Below are positions 40,712 to 50,617 of a stretch of 64,000 nucleotides of DNA, in pieces; position 1 is the first letter of the stretch, and the number at the start of each line of letters is the position of its first letter. The notes beneath the pieces were generated by a model. It was not told the DNA's origin. It saw only the letters and a list, made by a program, of their open reading frames with translations, and did not search any database. The position numbers and the translations under genes are program-made. Source of the DNA: an uncultured Granulosicoccaceae bacterium (lineage in GTDB: Bacteria; Pseudomonadota; Gammaproteobacteria; Granulosicoccales; Granulosicoccaceae). The stretch is from contig CALGNZ010000040.1 in NCBI GenBank assembly GCA_937957915.1, positions 1 through 64,000 on the forward strand. The letters are read 5' to 3'.

Positions 40712-42709
40712 TCAATCAGCGCCCTTGTTGCCTGCTTGCCTGTTTCCCGTGTTGCTGCCTGGTTTTTTTTTGCTCACGCGCTTTTTACCCGATGATTTTT
40801 TCTTTGCGCCGGTACGTGAACCGGTTGAAGCGCCTCGTTTCTTTTTCTTGTATGAAGGTGCCTCTACACCTTTTAAGGCAACAGGTGTCACTGCAACACT
40901 GCCAGCCACCATCTCATGCAATCGCTCCACTAATGGCAACATAAATTCATCATAGCCTGTTGCCCGGCGACTGATGGCATTGAGGGTTGCTTCCCAGTGT
41001 GCTGTCATGTCGGGTTCGGATGCATCAGGCGGCAAGGTACGAATTAACCCTCGACCAGCATCCGTTGCATGAATCTGTTTGCCGCGCCGCTGCATAAAAC
41101 CGCGGTAAAACAGCAACTCGATTATCCCCGCTCTGGTGGCCTCTGTGCCCAGTCCGTCAGTCTCTTTTAGTACCTTGCGTAGTTCAGCTGAATTTACATA
41201 ACGCGCTATACCGGTCATCGCAGCGAGCAATGTGGCATCAGTATAGTAGGCAGGTGGTGTGGTGTTTTTTTCGATCAGCTCTCCACGCTCGCAATCGAGT
41301 TGCTGCCCTTTTTTAAGGGGTGGCAATTCCGTATCGGCAACTTTCTTGTCAGTAAACAGGGATTTCCAGCCCTGAATTTCAACCGTCTTTGCGGCAGCGA
41401 CAAACAGGCCTCCCTCGATAACGATTTCTGCACGCGTATCGGTGTATTCGTGAACCGGATAGAACTGCGCAATGTATTGCCTTGCGACAAGTTGATAAAC
41501 CTTACGCTCGTGATCACTGAGTCTGTCTGACGAAAACTTGCGTTGCGTGGGGATGATCGCGTGATGCGCATCGACGCGTTTGTCATCCCATGCGGCTGTT
41601 TTGATAGTACTGTCCGCGCCGTCAACGGCGGCTTGCAATCCGGCTTCAGTCTGACTGATTGCAGCGAGCACTGCAGGCGCCTGCGTCCAGTGCTCAAGTG
41701 GCAGATAGCGACAGTCGGACCTCGGATAGGTGATCAGCTTGTGCCGTTCATACAGCGCCTGACAGGCGGTTAACACTTGTTGAGCGCTGATTCCAAACCG
41801 CCGGCCGGCATCAATTTGCAGGGCCGACAAACTATACGGTAACGGTTGCTTTTGGCGCTTTTTCTTACGTTCGAGCTTTTCGACAGTACCGGTTTTACCA
41901 GTGATTCGGGCAACCACGTTCTCTGCTAGTCGACGCACCAGTACGCGCCCGGAATCATCCATATAGGGCTGACAGGCTTCACTGGGTTGCCAGTTGGCCT
42001 GGAAGCTTTCTTTTTGCCGGGTAGTCAGATGCGCCAGCACTTCGTAAAACGGTTTTGAAACGAAGTTTTCTATTTCGTCGCAGCGCCGCACAACCAGACC
42101 CAGAACCGGTGTCTGAACCCGACCAACAGACAGTACACCGTCGTAGCCCACCCGACGCCCCTGAATGGTGTAAGCGCGTGTCAGGTTGATACCGTAAAGC
42201 CAGTCAGCGCGTGATCGTGCCAGTGCTGAGACAGACAGCGCAACGTAGTCACTGTTGTCTTCGAGCCGAGACAGCGCTCGAGTGACTGCCGCCGGGTTCA
42301 TATCATTGATGAGTAAACGCTTGATCGTTTTGCGCTTGCTTTTAGCGACGCGTAAATAGTCAATTACCTGATCCACCAACAGCTGCCCTTCCCGATCCGG
42401 ATCGCCTGCGTGTATCAGGGTACTGGCTTCAGCGACCAGCTTGCGCAGCACCGCGAGTTGTTTTTTGGTATCAGGTTTGGGCGTGAGCTTCCATTTCGAC
42501 GGTACGATTGGCAAATGCTCGACGCGCCACGACTTGTACTTTGCATCGTACAGATGTGGCTCTGCCTGCTCCAGCAGATGCCCTATACACCAGCTGACGC
42601 AGTCGCCGTTTGAAGATTTGATAAACCCATCGCCGCGCTGATGGGGCCGTGGCAATGCATCGGCTATGGCGCGGCCCAGGCTGGGTTTTTCTGCAATATA
42701 AAGGTTCAT
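40712..42709 (-). CDS. topB: DNA topoisomerase III
   Basis: MNLYIAEKPSLGRAIADALP, HAGDPDREGQLLVD, VGYDGVLSVGRVQTPVLGLV, ITYPRSDCRYLP active Tyr; Lys-rich tail. Confidence 0.96.
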   Translation of the reverse strand: MNLYIAEKPSLGRAIADALPRPHQRGDGFIKSSNGDCVSWCIGHLLEQAEPHLYDAKYKSWRVEHLPIVPSKWKLTPKPDTKKQLAVLRKLVAEASTLIHAGDPDREGQLLVDQVIDYLRVAKSKRKTIKRLLINDMNPAAVTRALSRLEDNSDYVALSVSALARSRADWLYGINLTRAYTIQGRRVGYDGVLSVGRVQTPVLGLVVRRCDEIENFVSKPFYEVLAHLTTRQKESFQANWQPSEACQPYMDDSGRVLVRRLAENVVARITGKTGTVEKLERKKKRQKQPLPYSLSALQIDAGRRFGISAQQVLTACQALYERHKLITYPRSDCRYLPLEHWTQAPAVLAAISQTEAGLQAAVDGADSTIKTAAWDDKRVDAHHAIIPTQRKFSSDRLSDHERKVYQLVARQYIAQFYPVHEYTDTRAEIVIEGGLFVAAAKTVEIQGWKSLFTDKKVADTELPPLKKGQQLDCERGELIEKNTTPPAYYTDATLLAAMTGIARYVNSAELRKVLKETDGLGTEATRAGIIELLFYRGFMQRRGKQIHATDAGRGLIRTLPPDASEPDMTAHWEATLNAISRRATGYDEFMLPLVERLHEMVAGSVAVTPVALKGVEAPSYKKKKRGASTGSRTGAKKKSSGKKRVSKKKPGSNTGNRQAGNKGAD

Positions 42710-42996
42710 GCGGACCGTAATACAAACTGCTAAATCCGGGCGCAGGCGAAGCTGCCTGGCCGATATCCAGTTTATCACAGTTACCTGACTGACAGGACAA
42801 CCGAGATACATCCGATTCCGCCTAACCAACCACACGCAGGCATGTGTGCGCCGTGCGTGGTACGACACTGCAGCTGGCAATGTCCGCGCGATCGCGTCGG
42901 GCGACGCTGTCCGATTAACTGCTGACCAGACCCTGCATGCTTTGCCGCCTGCCAATCTGGTACGCGAGGTTCCGCTCAGGGGGCGAGTTGCATTGC

Positions 42997-45012
42997 CTAT
43001 GCTGCGACAGGCACCAGAAACCTGTCGGTATGGTGCGCTTCAATAAATTCTGTTATCTCATCGAACGGTACCGGCTTACTAAAATAGAACCCCTGAAGTT
43101 CATCGCACTGGTGCTTGCGTAACCAGCGTATCTGCTCCATGGTTTCTACCCCTTCGGCAACGACAGCCATGCCGAGCTTGTTGCCCATCTCGAGAATAAT
43201 TTCCAGCAGTGCGGTTTTTTTCGCGTTAACAAATCCCCGATCAATTTTTAAGCAGGAGACCGGGTACTTCTGCAAATTGGCAAGGTTCGAGTAACCGGTG
43301 CCAAAATCGTCGATAGAGATTTTTATGCCCTTACGGCTCAACGAGTCAAGCAGTTCGTAGACATATGACTCATCCACAATCAGCATCGATTCGGTAACCT
43401 CGATATTCAGGTACTCAGGATCAACCCCGGTATCAATGATCGATCGGTCTATACGCTCAGCCAGATCGTTGGCCATAAATTGTTTAGGAGAAATATTAAT
43501 TGCGACTGAGATATTATGCCCCCTCGCCTTCCACCTGACCTGATCAGCCATGGCTTGCCTCATCACCCATTCACCGATCTGAAATATCATTCCGGTCTCC
43601 TCCGCGACTGGAATAAAATCAAAAGGGTTGATCATTCCGCGTTCAGGGTGAATCCACCGAATCAGCGCTTCCACACCGGACACAGCAAAGGTCCTGCAAT
43701 CGATCTTAGGTTGGTAATACAGTACGAACTGATCTGATTCAACCGCCAGCGCAAGGTCAGATTCAAGCGCCAACCGGTCCAGCGTGCACTGACTCATGCC
43801 CCGCTCGAAGGATTTGTGTCCGCACCCGGCCGATTTAGCAGAGTACATCGCAACATCAGCATTTTGCAGCAAGGACGTTACTGTATTCCCATCAGCAGGA
43901 AAACGAGAAATGCCAATACTGGGCGACACCCTCAAAGAGTGGCCATCAATGCTCAGTGAGCCGGATGTCCGTTCAAAAATGCCTTTGACCAGCGCTGTGA
44001 GTGCCTGACTTTCAGACTCGGGGTTATCGCACTCGCTCGTGACTATTACAAATTCATCGCCACTCAGCCGGGCCACCATGGCCCTGTCTCCGGATGCCTC
44101 GCGCAGTATATTGGCAACCGCAACCAGCAGCGCATCACCAACCGAATGGCCCAATGAATCATTGACCAGTTTAAAACGGTCGAGGTCAAGAAACAAAACT
44201 GAAAAACAACAGCCTTTAGCTTCACACACTGGCAACTGTTTGTGCAGATGTTCAAGCAGGGCTACACGATTAGGCAAACCGGTTAACGAATCCGTATGGG
44301 CCTGTGTTAACGCGTGGGCCTGAGCCATCCGTCTGTCCGTCACGTCCGTGGAACTGACCAGCAATGTTCTTTTAGCTGTTACCGGGTCAGGGCTTTCCTG
44401 TATGTTCAGTGCGTGCCATCTGACCCCATCAATGGTGTTTACCTCAAACTCAACATCACAGCTACGGTCGCTGGATAATCGCCGCAGAATCTCATCAAGA
44501 TCCACAGTGTGGCTCAAAAACGAGGCCAACGTATCGTGACCTGGCATACTCATCGCCCTGGCTGCGGGATTGCTGTACAGACGTTTCAGATCCTGATCGT
44601 ACAGTTGAATCATTGCTGAGGTGTGCAGCAATGCCTGAGCACTATGCAACGTAGCTGAAGTAGTTTCGGTTATTTCACCAATGACCTGCACCAGTAAACC
44701 GGCGCGATCATCACTGAGCAGGAAGTGCGAAAATGTCACTCTCGATGTCTGCGGCACGCCATCAGGATACAGCGTCCAGTCTTCGCTGAAGGTTTTACCT
44801 TCTTCGCAACAGTCTTCCTGGTACTGCACCAGGCGCTTTTTTACAGTAGGCGACATATCACTCGATAAATCACGCTTACGCAGTTCAGCTACAGACGGGG
44901 CATTCCAATAAGCTAACCCACATGGATTGGACCAGGTGATTCTTGAATAGTCGACATCAAAAATCCACACTGGTATGCCGATCTTGTCGAGCAGTATTAA
45001 TTCGTCATCCAT
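42997..45012 (-). CDS. PAS-GGDEF-EAL cyclic-di-GMP signalling protein
   Basis: DSLTGLPNRVALL, RLSGDEFVIV, GVEALIRW, ISPKQF, DDFGTGYSNL, AEGVE. Confidence 0.94.
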   Translation of the reverse strand: MDDELILLDKIGIPVWIFDVDYSRITWSNPCGLAYWNAPSVAELRKRDLSSDMSPTVKKRLVQYQEDCCEEGKTFSEDWTLYPDGVPQTSRVTFSHFLLSDDRAGLLVQVIGEITETTSATLHSAQALLHTSAMIQLYDQDLKRLYSNPAARAMSMPGHDTLASFLSHTVDLDEILRRLSSDRSCDVEFEVNTIDGVRWHALNIQESPDPVTAKRTLLVSSTDVTDRRMAQAHALTQAHTDSLTGLPNRVALLEHLHKQLPVCEAKGCCFSVLFLDLDRFKLVNDSLGHSVGDALLVAVANILREASGDRAMVARLSGDEFVIVTSECDNPESESQALTALVKGIFERTSGSLSIDGHSLRVSPSIGISRFPADGNTVTSLLQNADVAMYSAKSAGCGHKSFERGMSQCTLDRLALESDLALAVESDQFVLYYQPKIDCRTFAVSGVEALIRWIHPERGMINPFDFIPVAEETGMIFQIGEWVMRQAMADQVRWKARGHNISVAINISPKQFMANDLAERIDRSIIDTGVDPEYLNIEVTESMLIVDESYVYELLDSLSRKGIKISIDDFGTGYSNLANLQKYPVSCLKIDRGFVNAKKTALLEIILEMGNKLGMAVVAEGVETMEQIRWLRKHQCDELQGFYFSKPVPFDEITEFIEAHHTDRFLVPVAA

Positions 45013-45163
45013 AAAACACATCGTCTATAGTATCGGCAAGCTATTTCAAAGTCAGGCCATGTGGCAACCAGACAGTCTGGTTTACACGTCATCTCGCAAC
45101 CCAAAAAATACAACAATCGCCACATAGCCTGCATCAATAAACAGCACTACCTACCTGACTGTA

Positions 45164-46594
45164 TCAAGCAGCTCGTTTGTAACCAAACAACCCTTCCTGT
45201 GCAATCGCATTCGCGATATCAGTGGGCACCGAATCCTCCCAGTTATTGTCGTTGGACGGTATCTTTGCCAGCACATCTCTGGAGTAGATTCTCAATAGAT
45301 CACTATCGCTGGTTTCTATACCGCAGATGAAGTTATTTTCAAGCAAATGGCGATACAGATACTTCAGCCGCTCCTCAATTTCCAGAGTAGCAAGATCGCT
45401 GAGTTCTCCAGTGCTGCGAAGCTCTGGGTAGACGTATAAGCGGGTATTGTCGGGGAACAACTTACCAAACCCCTCCAGGATGCCCCCTTCTACATTTGCA
45501 TATCGCTCTTCGTTAAAAATATCCCTCATGTTAATCATGCCAAGCACGATTCCGATCTGGCCATTCGTATATTGACGAAAATAGGCACGCAAAGAGAAGT
45601 AGCGCGTATAGTCCGACACCAGCACACTATAGCCGAGGGAATTGAGAAGTTTTATTCGTATCGTCAGATCTTCTTCCGATACCTGCAGATCCTTGCCGGT
45701 CGGATCATTAAGAGAAATTTCTGCGAGTACAATTGAATTGCTGTCGTTAACCGAGGGCTGCTTTGTGAACGCACTGTATCCCTGCTCTATCATGTCCACA
45801 TTAAGCCTGGTTACCGGCTTGAATGATCCACGAATTGTCAGCACGTTCTTTTTGTACAATGACTCAGCTGGTACTGCCACAGTGCCGTCGGGCTTAAACA
45901 TCACAGCATGTGTTTGCTTGCTGCGAATAAGATGCAGATTAATGGTTCGATCATCAATATCATCGAAATAGGGACCACGGAAACTTACCGAATCAATTTC
46001 TATGCGGCTATCAGAGATATTGTCACTGAGCGAATGTACCAGTTGCTTGGGGTTTTCAAAATAGTAAAACGCACCATAGATCAGGTTAACGCCGATTATA
46101 CCCAGTGCATCTTGCTGCGCCTCTGCAGATGAATCGAGCATACGTACATGTACCACAATGTCTGAAGGCTCGGCACCCGGGTACATCTGAACTCGAATGC
46201 CACACCAGGCATGGCATTCGTTTTTTCGATTGTAGCTCTTGGCAGATACGGTCGCCGCGTACGAGAAAAACCGGGAGGTCGACGGCCGGTTGGAACCGAC
46301 CCGGTCAATCACCAGATTAAATTCTTTTTCCAGCATTGCCTCGACCCGTGGCTTGCTGACATAGCGTCTGCCTTCCTGCAGTCCGTATATGGCGTCGGAA
46401 AACTGCATATCGTAGGCGGAAATGGTTTTAGCGATAGTGCCGGCGGCTGCACCGGCTAGAAAAAACTGTCTCGCGACTTCCTGACCAGCACCGATCTCGG
46501 CGATAGTTCCGTACTTACGCTCGTCCAGATTGATGCGCAGTGCCTTGTTGGTTGTCGACCGGGTGCTGATGTTTTTGTCCAATGTTCTCTCCAT
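45164..46594 (-). CDS. Conserved protein of unclear function (family inconsistently named in databases, from memory)
   Basis: Full-length 476-aa ORF beginning MERTLDKNISTRSTTNKALRINLDERKYGTIAEIGAGQEVARQFF; resembles a widespread soluble family I recall but cannot verify. Confidence 0.8.
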   Translation of the reverse strand: MERTLDKNISTRSTTNKALRINLDERKYGTIAEIGAGQEVARQFFLAGAAAGTIAKTISAYDMQFSDAIYGLQEGRRYVSKPRVEAMLEKEFNLVIDRVGSNRPSTSRFFSYAATVSAKSYNRKNECHAWCGIRVQMYPGAEPSDIVVHVRMLDSSAEAQQDALGIIGVNLIYGAFYYFENPKQLVHSLSDNISDSRIEIDSVSFRGPYFDDIDDRTINLHLIRSKQTHAVMFKPDGTVAVPAESLYKKNVLTIRGSFKPVTRLNVDMIEQGYSAFTKQPSVNDSNSIVLAEISLNDPTGKDLQVSEEDLTIRIKLLNSLGYSVLVSDYTRYFSLRAYFRQYTNGQIGIVLGMINMRDIFNEERYANVEGGILEGFGKLFPDNTRLYVYPELRSTGELSDLATLEIEERLKYLYRHLLENNFICGIETSDSDLLRIYSRDVLAKIPSNDNNWEDSVPTDIANAIAQEGLFGYKRAA

Positions 46595-47051
46595 GATCGG
46601 ACCGACGCAACTACGCGGTCACTTTCGCTCTGCGCCAGGCCTTCCACATCGCATACTGGAAGACCTGCCACTCATCCTGAGTGCTCCTACTTCACAAAAG
46701 CGGCTGAGATTTCATTTTTTTAACAAAGCAACTCGCGAAATTGATCGGTTCCGTGGACCGCTATGCAACAGGTTACAGCTGCAACACAACAGATAGCCGG
46801 ACATACAGCCATGTATTGTCTGAATTCTCAACGCCTTGCACGAGAATCAGAAAACACACAACCCGGTCTCCACTTACTCACTGCGATGTTGAAATATCCA
46901 TTACAATGCGCAGGCTGATGTATTGCCTGATACCGGACGGTCGGGCGGTGATCTCACTCAGAATGCGTTATACGGCCGAACTACGAAGCATCGGCGAGCC
47001 GGCTGCAAACGTCCCCTTCTTACTACTTGTCGCAGACCTCAGGGTAATCCG

Positions 47052-48434
47052 GTGACCGAACTTTCCTTCAAATCTCTTTCCCTGTCAGACTCGATGCTTG
47101 GGAACCTGGACTCCCTCGGCTATGAAGAGATGACACAGGTTCAGGCACAGACGCTGCCGCTGGTGCTGTCGGGCCAGGATGTTATTGGCCAAAGTGAAAC
47201 CGGCAGCGGCAAAACGGTCGCGTTTGCACTGGGTATCCTGAGCCTGCTGGACCCACAGGATCTGACCATTCAGGCGCTCGTTTTGTGCCCGACTCGTGAA
47301 CTCGCCACACAGGTAGCGGAGGAAACGAGACGACTGGCGAGGGCGACTAATAACGTTAAAGTATCCGAACTCTGCGGCGGCATTCCCGTCAAACGACAAA
47401 TAGAGTCCTTAAAGTACGGAACACACATCATCATTGGCACTCCCGGACGTATCGCCGATCACCTTCGACGAGAATCAATTAACCTGCAGAACCTGAAGAT
47501 GTGTGTGTTCGACGAAGCCGACCGCATGCTTGATATGGGTTTTCAGAACGAGATCGACAGCATTGCATCCCGACTACCGGCTGCCAGACAGACGCTGCTT
47601 TTTAGCGCAACGTTCCCTGAAGAAATTAACAAAATAGCGCAACGTGTGCTAAACCGGCCTACACACATCAAAGTCGAGCCGGTAAAGGCACAACCCACTA
47701 TTGAACAGGAGTTCTACCTGACTGATGAAGACAACAGACTTGAGGCCCTGATGACACTGCTTGCAGTGGAACAACCCCTGTCCTGTCTGGTCTTCTGTCA
47801 GACCAGACAACAGAGTAAGGATGTTCATCTAACGCTGCAGGGAGAGGGGTTTTCAGCACTGGCGTTACACGGTGAAATGGAGCAGCGAGACCGCGATGAA
47901 GCACTGGTACGATTCGCCAATGGCAGCGTTACCGTACTGGTTGCAACAGACGTGGCGGCGCGCGGCCTCGACATTGACAGCCTCGAGCTTGTTATTAACT
48001 ACCAGTTGTCGAGCGACCCTAACAGTCATATACATCGCATAGGCAGAACCGGACGCGCCGGAAACAGTGGACGTGCGCTATCGCTTGTCACCGAGCGTGA
48101 ACGCGGCAATGTGGAATACCTGGCAGCCACCACTAATCAAACGATTACGCTCGACAAGCTACCAACCATTGATCCCGCAGCAGCTGCACCAAAACCCGCG
48201 CCGATGGTAACAATATTGATTCAGGGTGGTAAAAAGCAGAAACTTCGCGCCGGCGATATCCTCGGCGCACTAACCGGTGACGACGGTATTGACGGTAATC
48301 AGGTCGGTAAAATCAAGATTTCCAGCAGCCATACCTATGTTGCAGTCGACAGGAAAAGCGCCGGCATCGCCATCCAGAAACTGAAGTCAGGCAAAATCAA
48401 AGGCAAGTCGTTTCGAGTTCGAATCATCAAGTAA
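47052..48434 (+). CDS. dbpA: ATP-dependent RNA helicase DbpA
   Basis: GSGKTVAFALG, DEADRMLDMGF, SATFPEEI, HRIGRTGRAG plus C-terminal DbpA RNA-binding domain; GTG start 47052 preferred. Confidence 0.93.
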   Translation: MTELSFKSLSLSDSMLGNLDSLGYEEMTQVQAQTLPLVLSGQDVIGQSETGSGKTVAFALGILSLLDPQDLTIQALVLCPTRELATQVAEETRRLARATNNVKVSELCGGIPVKRQIESLKYGTHIIIGTPGRIADHLRRESINLQNLKMCVFDEADRMLDMGFQNEIDSIASRLPAARQTLLFSATFPEEINKIAQRVLNRPTHIKVEPVKAQPTIEQEFYLTDEDNRLEALMTLLAVEQPLSCLVFCQTRQQSKDVHLTLQGEGFSALALHGEMEQRDRDEALVRFANGSVTVLVATDVAARGLDIDSLELVINYQLSSDPNSHIHRIGRTGRAGNSGRALSLVTERERGNVEYLAATTNQTITLDKLPTIDPAAAAPKPAPMVTILIQGGKKQKLRAGDILGALTGDDGIDGNQVGKIKISSSHTYVAVDRKSAGIAIQKLKSGKIKGKSFRVRIIK

Positions 48435-48452
48435 CGAGCGCATCCCACCCTT

Positions 48453-48482
48453 GTTGAACCGGAATTAGTTGAACCGGAGTTA
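48453..48482. repeat. 15-bp tandem repeat (gttgaaccgga[ag]tta x2, third partial)
   Basis: Direct reading in the gap between dbpA and the convergent GNAT gene. Confidence 0.9.
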
Positions 48483-48543
48483 ATTGAATCAATGCACTTA
48501 AGGATACTGGCTACCGCGAAAACAAAAGGTTTAGCACCATCCA

Positions 48544-49806
48544 CTAAAAGCGCGTCGAATTAAATGGCGGTCGGTCTGCGAGCAGCATTCGATCAAGTGT
48601 GGCAATGCTCTCGCTGTCGCCGGTCACCTTTGCAACTGAGGCGAGCTCAGCCACTCTGGTGGTACCTGCATAGACCGTGGCAAAATCTGATGGCCCCAGA
48701 GCAACATAATGCTCTGACGCAGACACTTGCAGACGAGGCTTCCCACTTTCAACTGTCAGCAACCAGCGACCGGACAGCTGTGGAAATTGCGCATCGTTAT
48801 AGTCAATGACTACCCGACCGTCGCAGCCGTAACTTCGCTCCGTCAGCAAACGCTTAACATCAAGCGGCCGCAGCCACAACATATCAACCCTGCTCTGTTG
48901 CCATAGCTGCCGGGGGTCAGTCATATAATGCCTGAGTGGCGGGTCCACCGGCCCCAGTTCCCATACGAGCTGGCGACACCAGGGTAGTGTTGTCAGATAG
49001 CTAAACAGCGATATTTCTGACTCGATAGTGTGTGCACAGATTTCTGTGAGCACCACTGTTGAATTCGCATTGCCATGGGTAAAACCCGAATCTGAATTGT
49101 CCCCGATAGAGTACAGCGCATAACCATCAGCAACTTTTTCATTGTTATAGTGCACGGCTACAAACTTGTTCTTACCTATGGCTACCCAGTCAGCATCAGC
49201 CGGCTCGAGCATATAGCGCCACCATAATTCATCTCTGACCACCTCCATTGCACGATTTTCACAGTACTTAGTATGAATGCCCGCCAGCACCGCGATTGCC
49301 TCGCTGCGGTTGTGCAACAGACTGATTTTGCCCTCAGAACTCACCGGGGCTGATTCAAACAAAGCGAATAACTGAGTATTCAACTGCCATCGAACCATCT
49401 CCGTCGCAACACCGTAGCCATAGCGTTGATAGATTCCGGACTCTGATGCCATCAGCACTGATGCAGTATCACCAAGATCAATCGACTGCTGCAGGTGCGT
49501 GTGCATCATTGCTCGTAAACCACCCCTGCCCTGTGCCACCGGAGAGATACCAACACCCGCCAGCCCTCCGACCTGGCAGGCCGTTCCACCAGGCAGGCTC
49601 AGTCGAAAGTCATAGGCGAAGCAGCCACCAAATATACCCTCGTCATCTGCGACTGCGACGCGCCTGTCCGCAGGACGTAACTTGGTTTCCAACTCCTTTT
49701 TTTCCGGTTCTTCCGGTACGCCAAAGGCATCGTAAATATAACGAGTGGTAACTGCCCACTCAGTGTCTGTCGGCGCCCATGCGGTTACTGTCGTTGTCCT
49801 GGTCAC
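48544..49806 (-). CDS. Eis-like GNAT family N-acetyltransferase
   Basis: VGGLAGVGISPVAQGRGGLRAMM, YQRYGYGVATE; two-GNAT + SCP2-like architecture. Confidence 0.9.
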   Translation of the reverse strand: MTRTTTVTAWAPTDTEWAVTTRYIYDAFGVPEEPEKKELETKLRPADRRVAVADDEGIFGGCFAYDFRLSLPGGTACQVGGLAGVGISPVAQGRGGLRAMMHTHLQQSIDLGDTASVLMASESGIYQRYGYGVATEMVRWQLNTQLFALFESAPVSSEGKISLLHNRSEAIAVLAGIHTKYCENRAMEVVRDELWWRYMLEPADADWVAIGKNKFVAVHYNNEKVADGYALYSIGDNSDSGFTHGNANSTVVLTEICAHTIESEISLFSYLTTLPWCRQLVWELGPVDPPLRHYMTDPRQLWQQSRVDMLWLRPLDVKRLLTERSYGCDGRVVIDYNDAQFPQLSGRWLLTVESGKPRLQVSASEHYVALGPSDFATVYAGTTRVAELASVAKVTGDSESIATLDRMLLADRPPFNSTRF

Positions 49807-49857
49807 GGAATCAATCAGCCTGCTGCTGTGAGGTTTCTGCTACTGGCAATAGCGCTG

Positions 49858-50163
49858 TTATGGGAACGCCGATAGCGGAGAGATATCCGTCACCGAGTCC
49901 ATGTTGATCTCACCGTAAATGTGCGGAAACAGCTCGTCACCACCCACCGTATTTTCATATACCAGCTCTGCGCTCAATTGATCGGGGTCAATAGTCAGCA
50001 CCAGCAGATCTGGCACATCGGCATAGTAACGCTCGACAACGCCGGCCAGTTGATCCGCTTTACAACAGTGTATAAACCCCTCTGACTGCAGCGAAGCGCA
50101 ACGATAGAATTTGCCAGTGTTGCAGGCGTCGATGTCCGCCTGACTGGCTATGTGAAAGATCAC
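49858..50163 (-). CDS. DUF952 domain protein
   Basis: GTG start at 50163: VIFHIASQADIDACNTGKFYRCASLQSEGFIHCC...FPHIYGEI. Confidence 0.8.
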   Translation of the reverse strand: MIFHIASQADIDACNTGKFYRCASLQSEGFIHCCKADQLAGVVERYYADVPDLLVLTIDPDQLSAELVYENTVGGDELFPHIYGEINMDSVTDISPLSAFP

Positions 50164-50481
50164 GGCAAAGCGTCCCCGGTAATTGAGCTGTTTCAGAACG
50201 ACAGCATACCGGAACACACACCCGGCAGCACGATTCAGAATTGTACGGATGGCACAGTGGCCTGTGAGTACACAGGCAACATCACTGACGTTTGCGCGCC
50301 ATCCGAACACAATGACAATGCCATCGCCTTTGCGAAAAAATCCGATATAACGAGCCTTGTCAGCACCCCCACGGCAGCATTCTATACAGCGGCAGGCCTT
50401 TGCTACCCGTTGCCCCGCTGCAAAAGCACCTGTCATTTGGTACTACCGCCGAGACCACTATTCGTCATTATTTTGGCGCTT

Positions 50482-50496
50482 ATTGCGTGACGCAAT
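50482..50496. promoter_or_regulatory. Palindrome ATTGCGT-G-ACGCAAT
   Basis: 7-bp perfect inverted repeat around one central base. Confidence 0.5.
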
Positions 50497-50565
50497 TCAC
50501 ATTATTCATGTCGAATCGGCTTTGCAGCATCTCAATCGCTCCTGTGACCTGCATCTCGGACACCT

Positions 50566-50605
50566 AGTGTCATTTATGTGACACTTTGTTCAACTTATTG
50601 AACAA
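50566..50605. promoter_or_regulatory. Two abutting palindromes AGTGTCA-N6-TGACACT and TTGTTCAA-N4-TTGAACAA
   Basis: 50566-50585 and 50586-50605, directly upstream of ATG 50618. Confidence 0.6.
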
Positions 50606-50617
50606 CGTTGTACCGCC

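Noticed and set aside
46923-47051. Upstream extension of dbpA ORF
   Set aside because: Non-homologous Arg-rich leader; GTG at 47052 gives a DbpA-like N-terminus.
50164-50436. N-terminal extension of the DUF952 ORF (and opposing ORF 50152-50490)
   Set aside because: Cys-rich translations on both strands with no recognisable domain; DUF952 begins at 50163. A small secreted Cys-rich peptide on the plus strand cannot be fully excluded.
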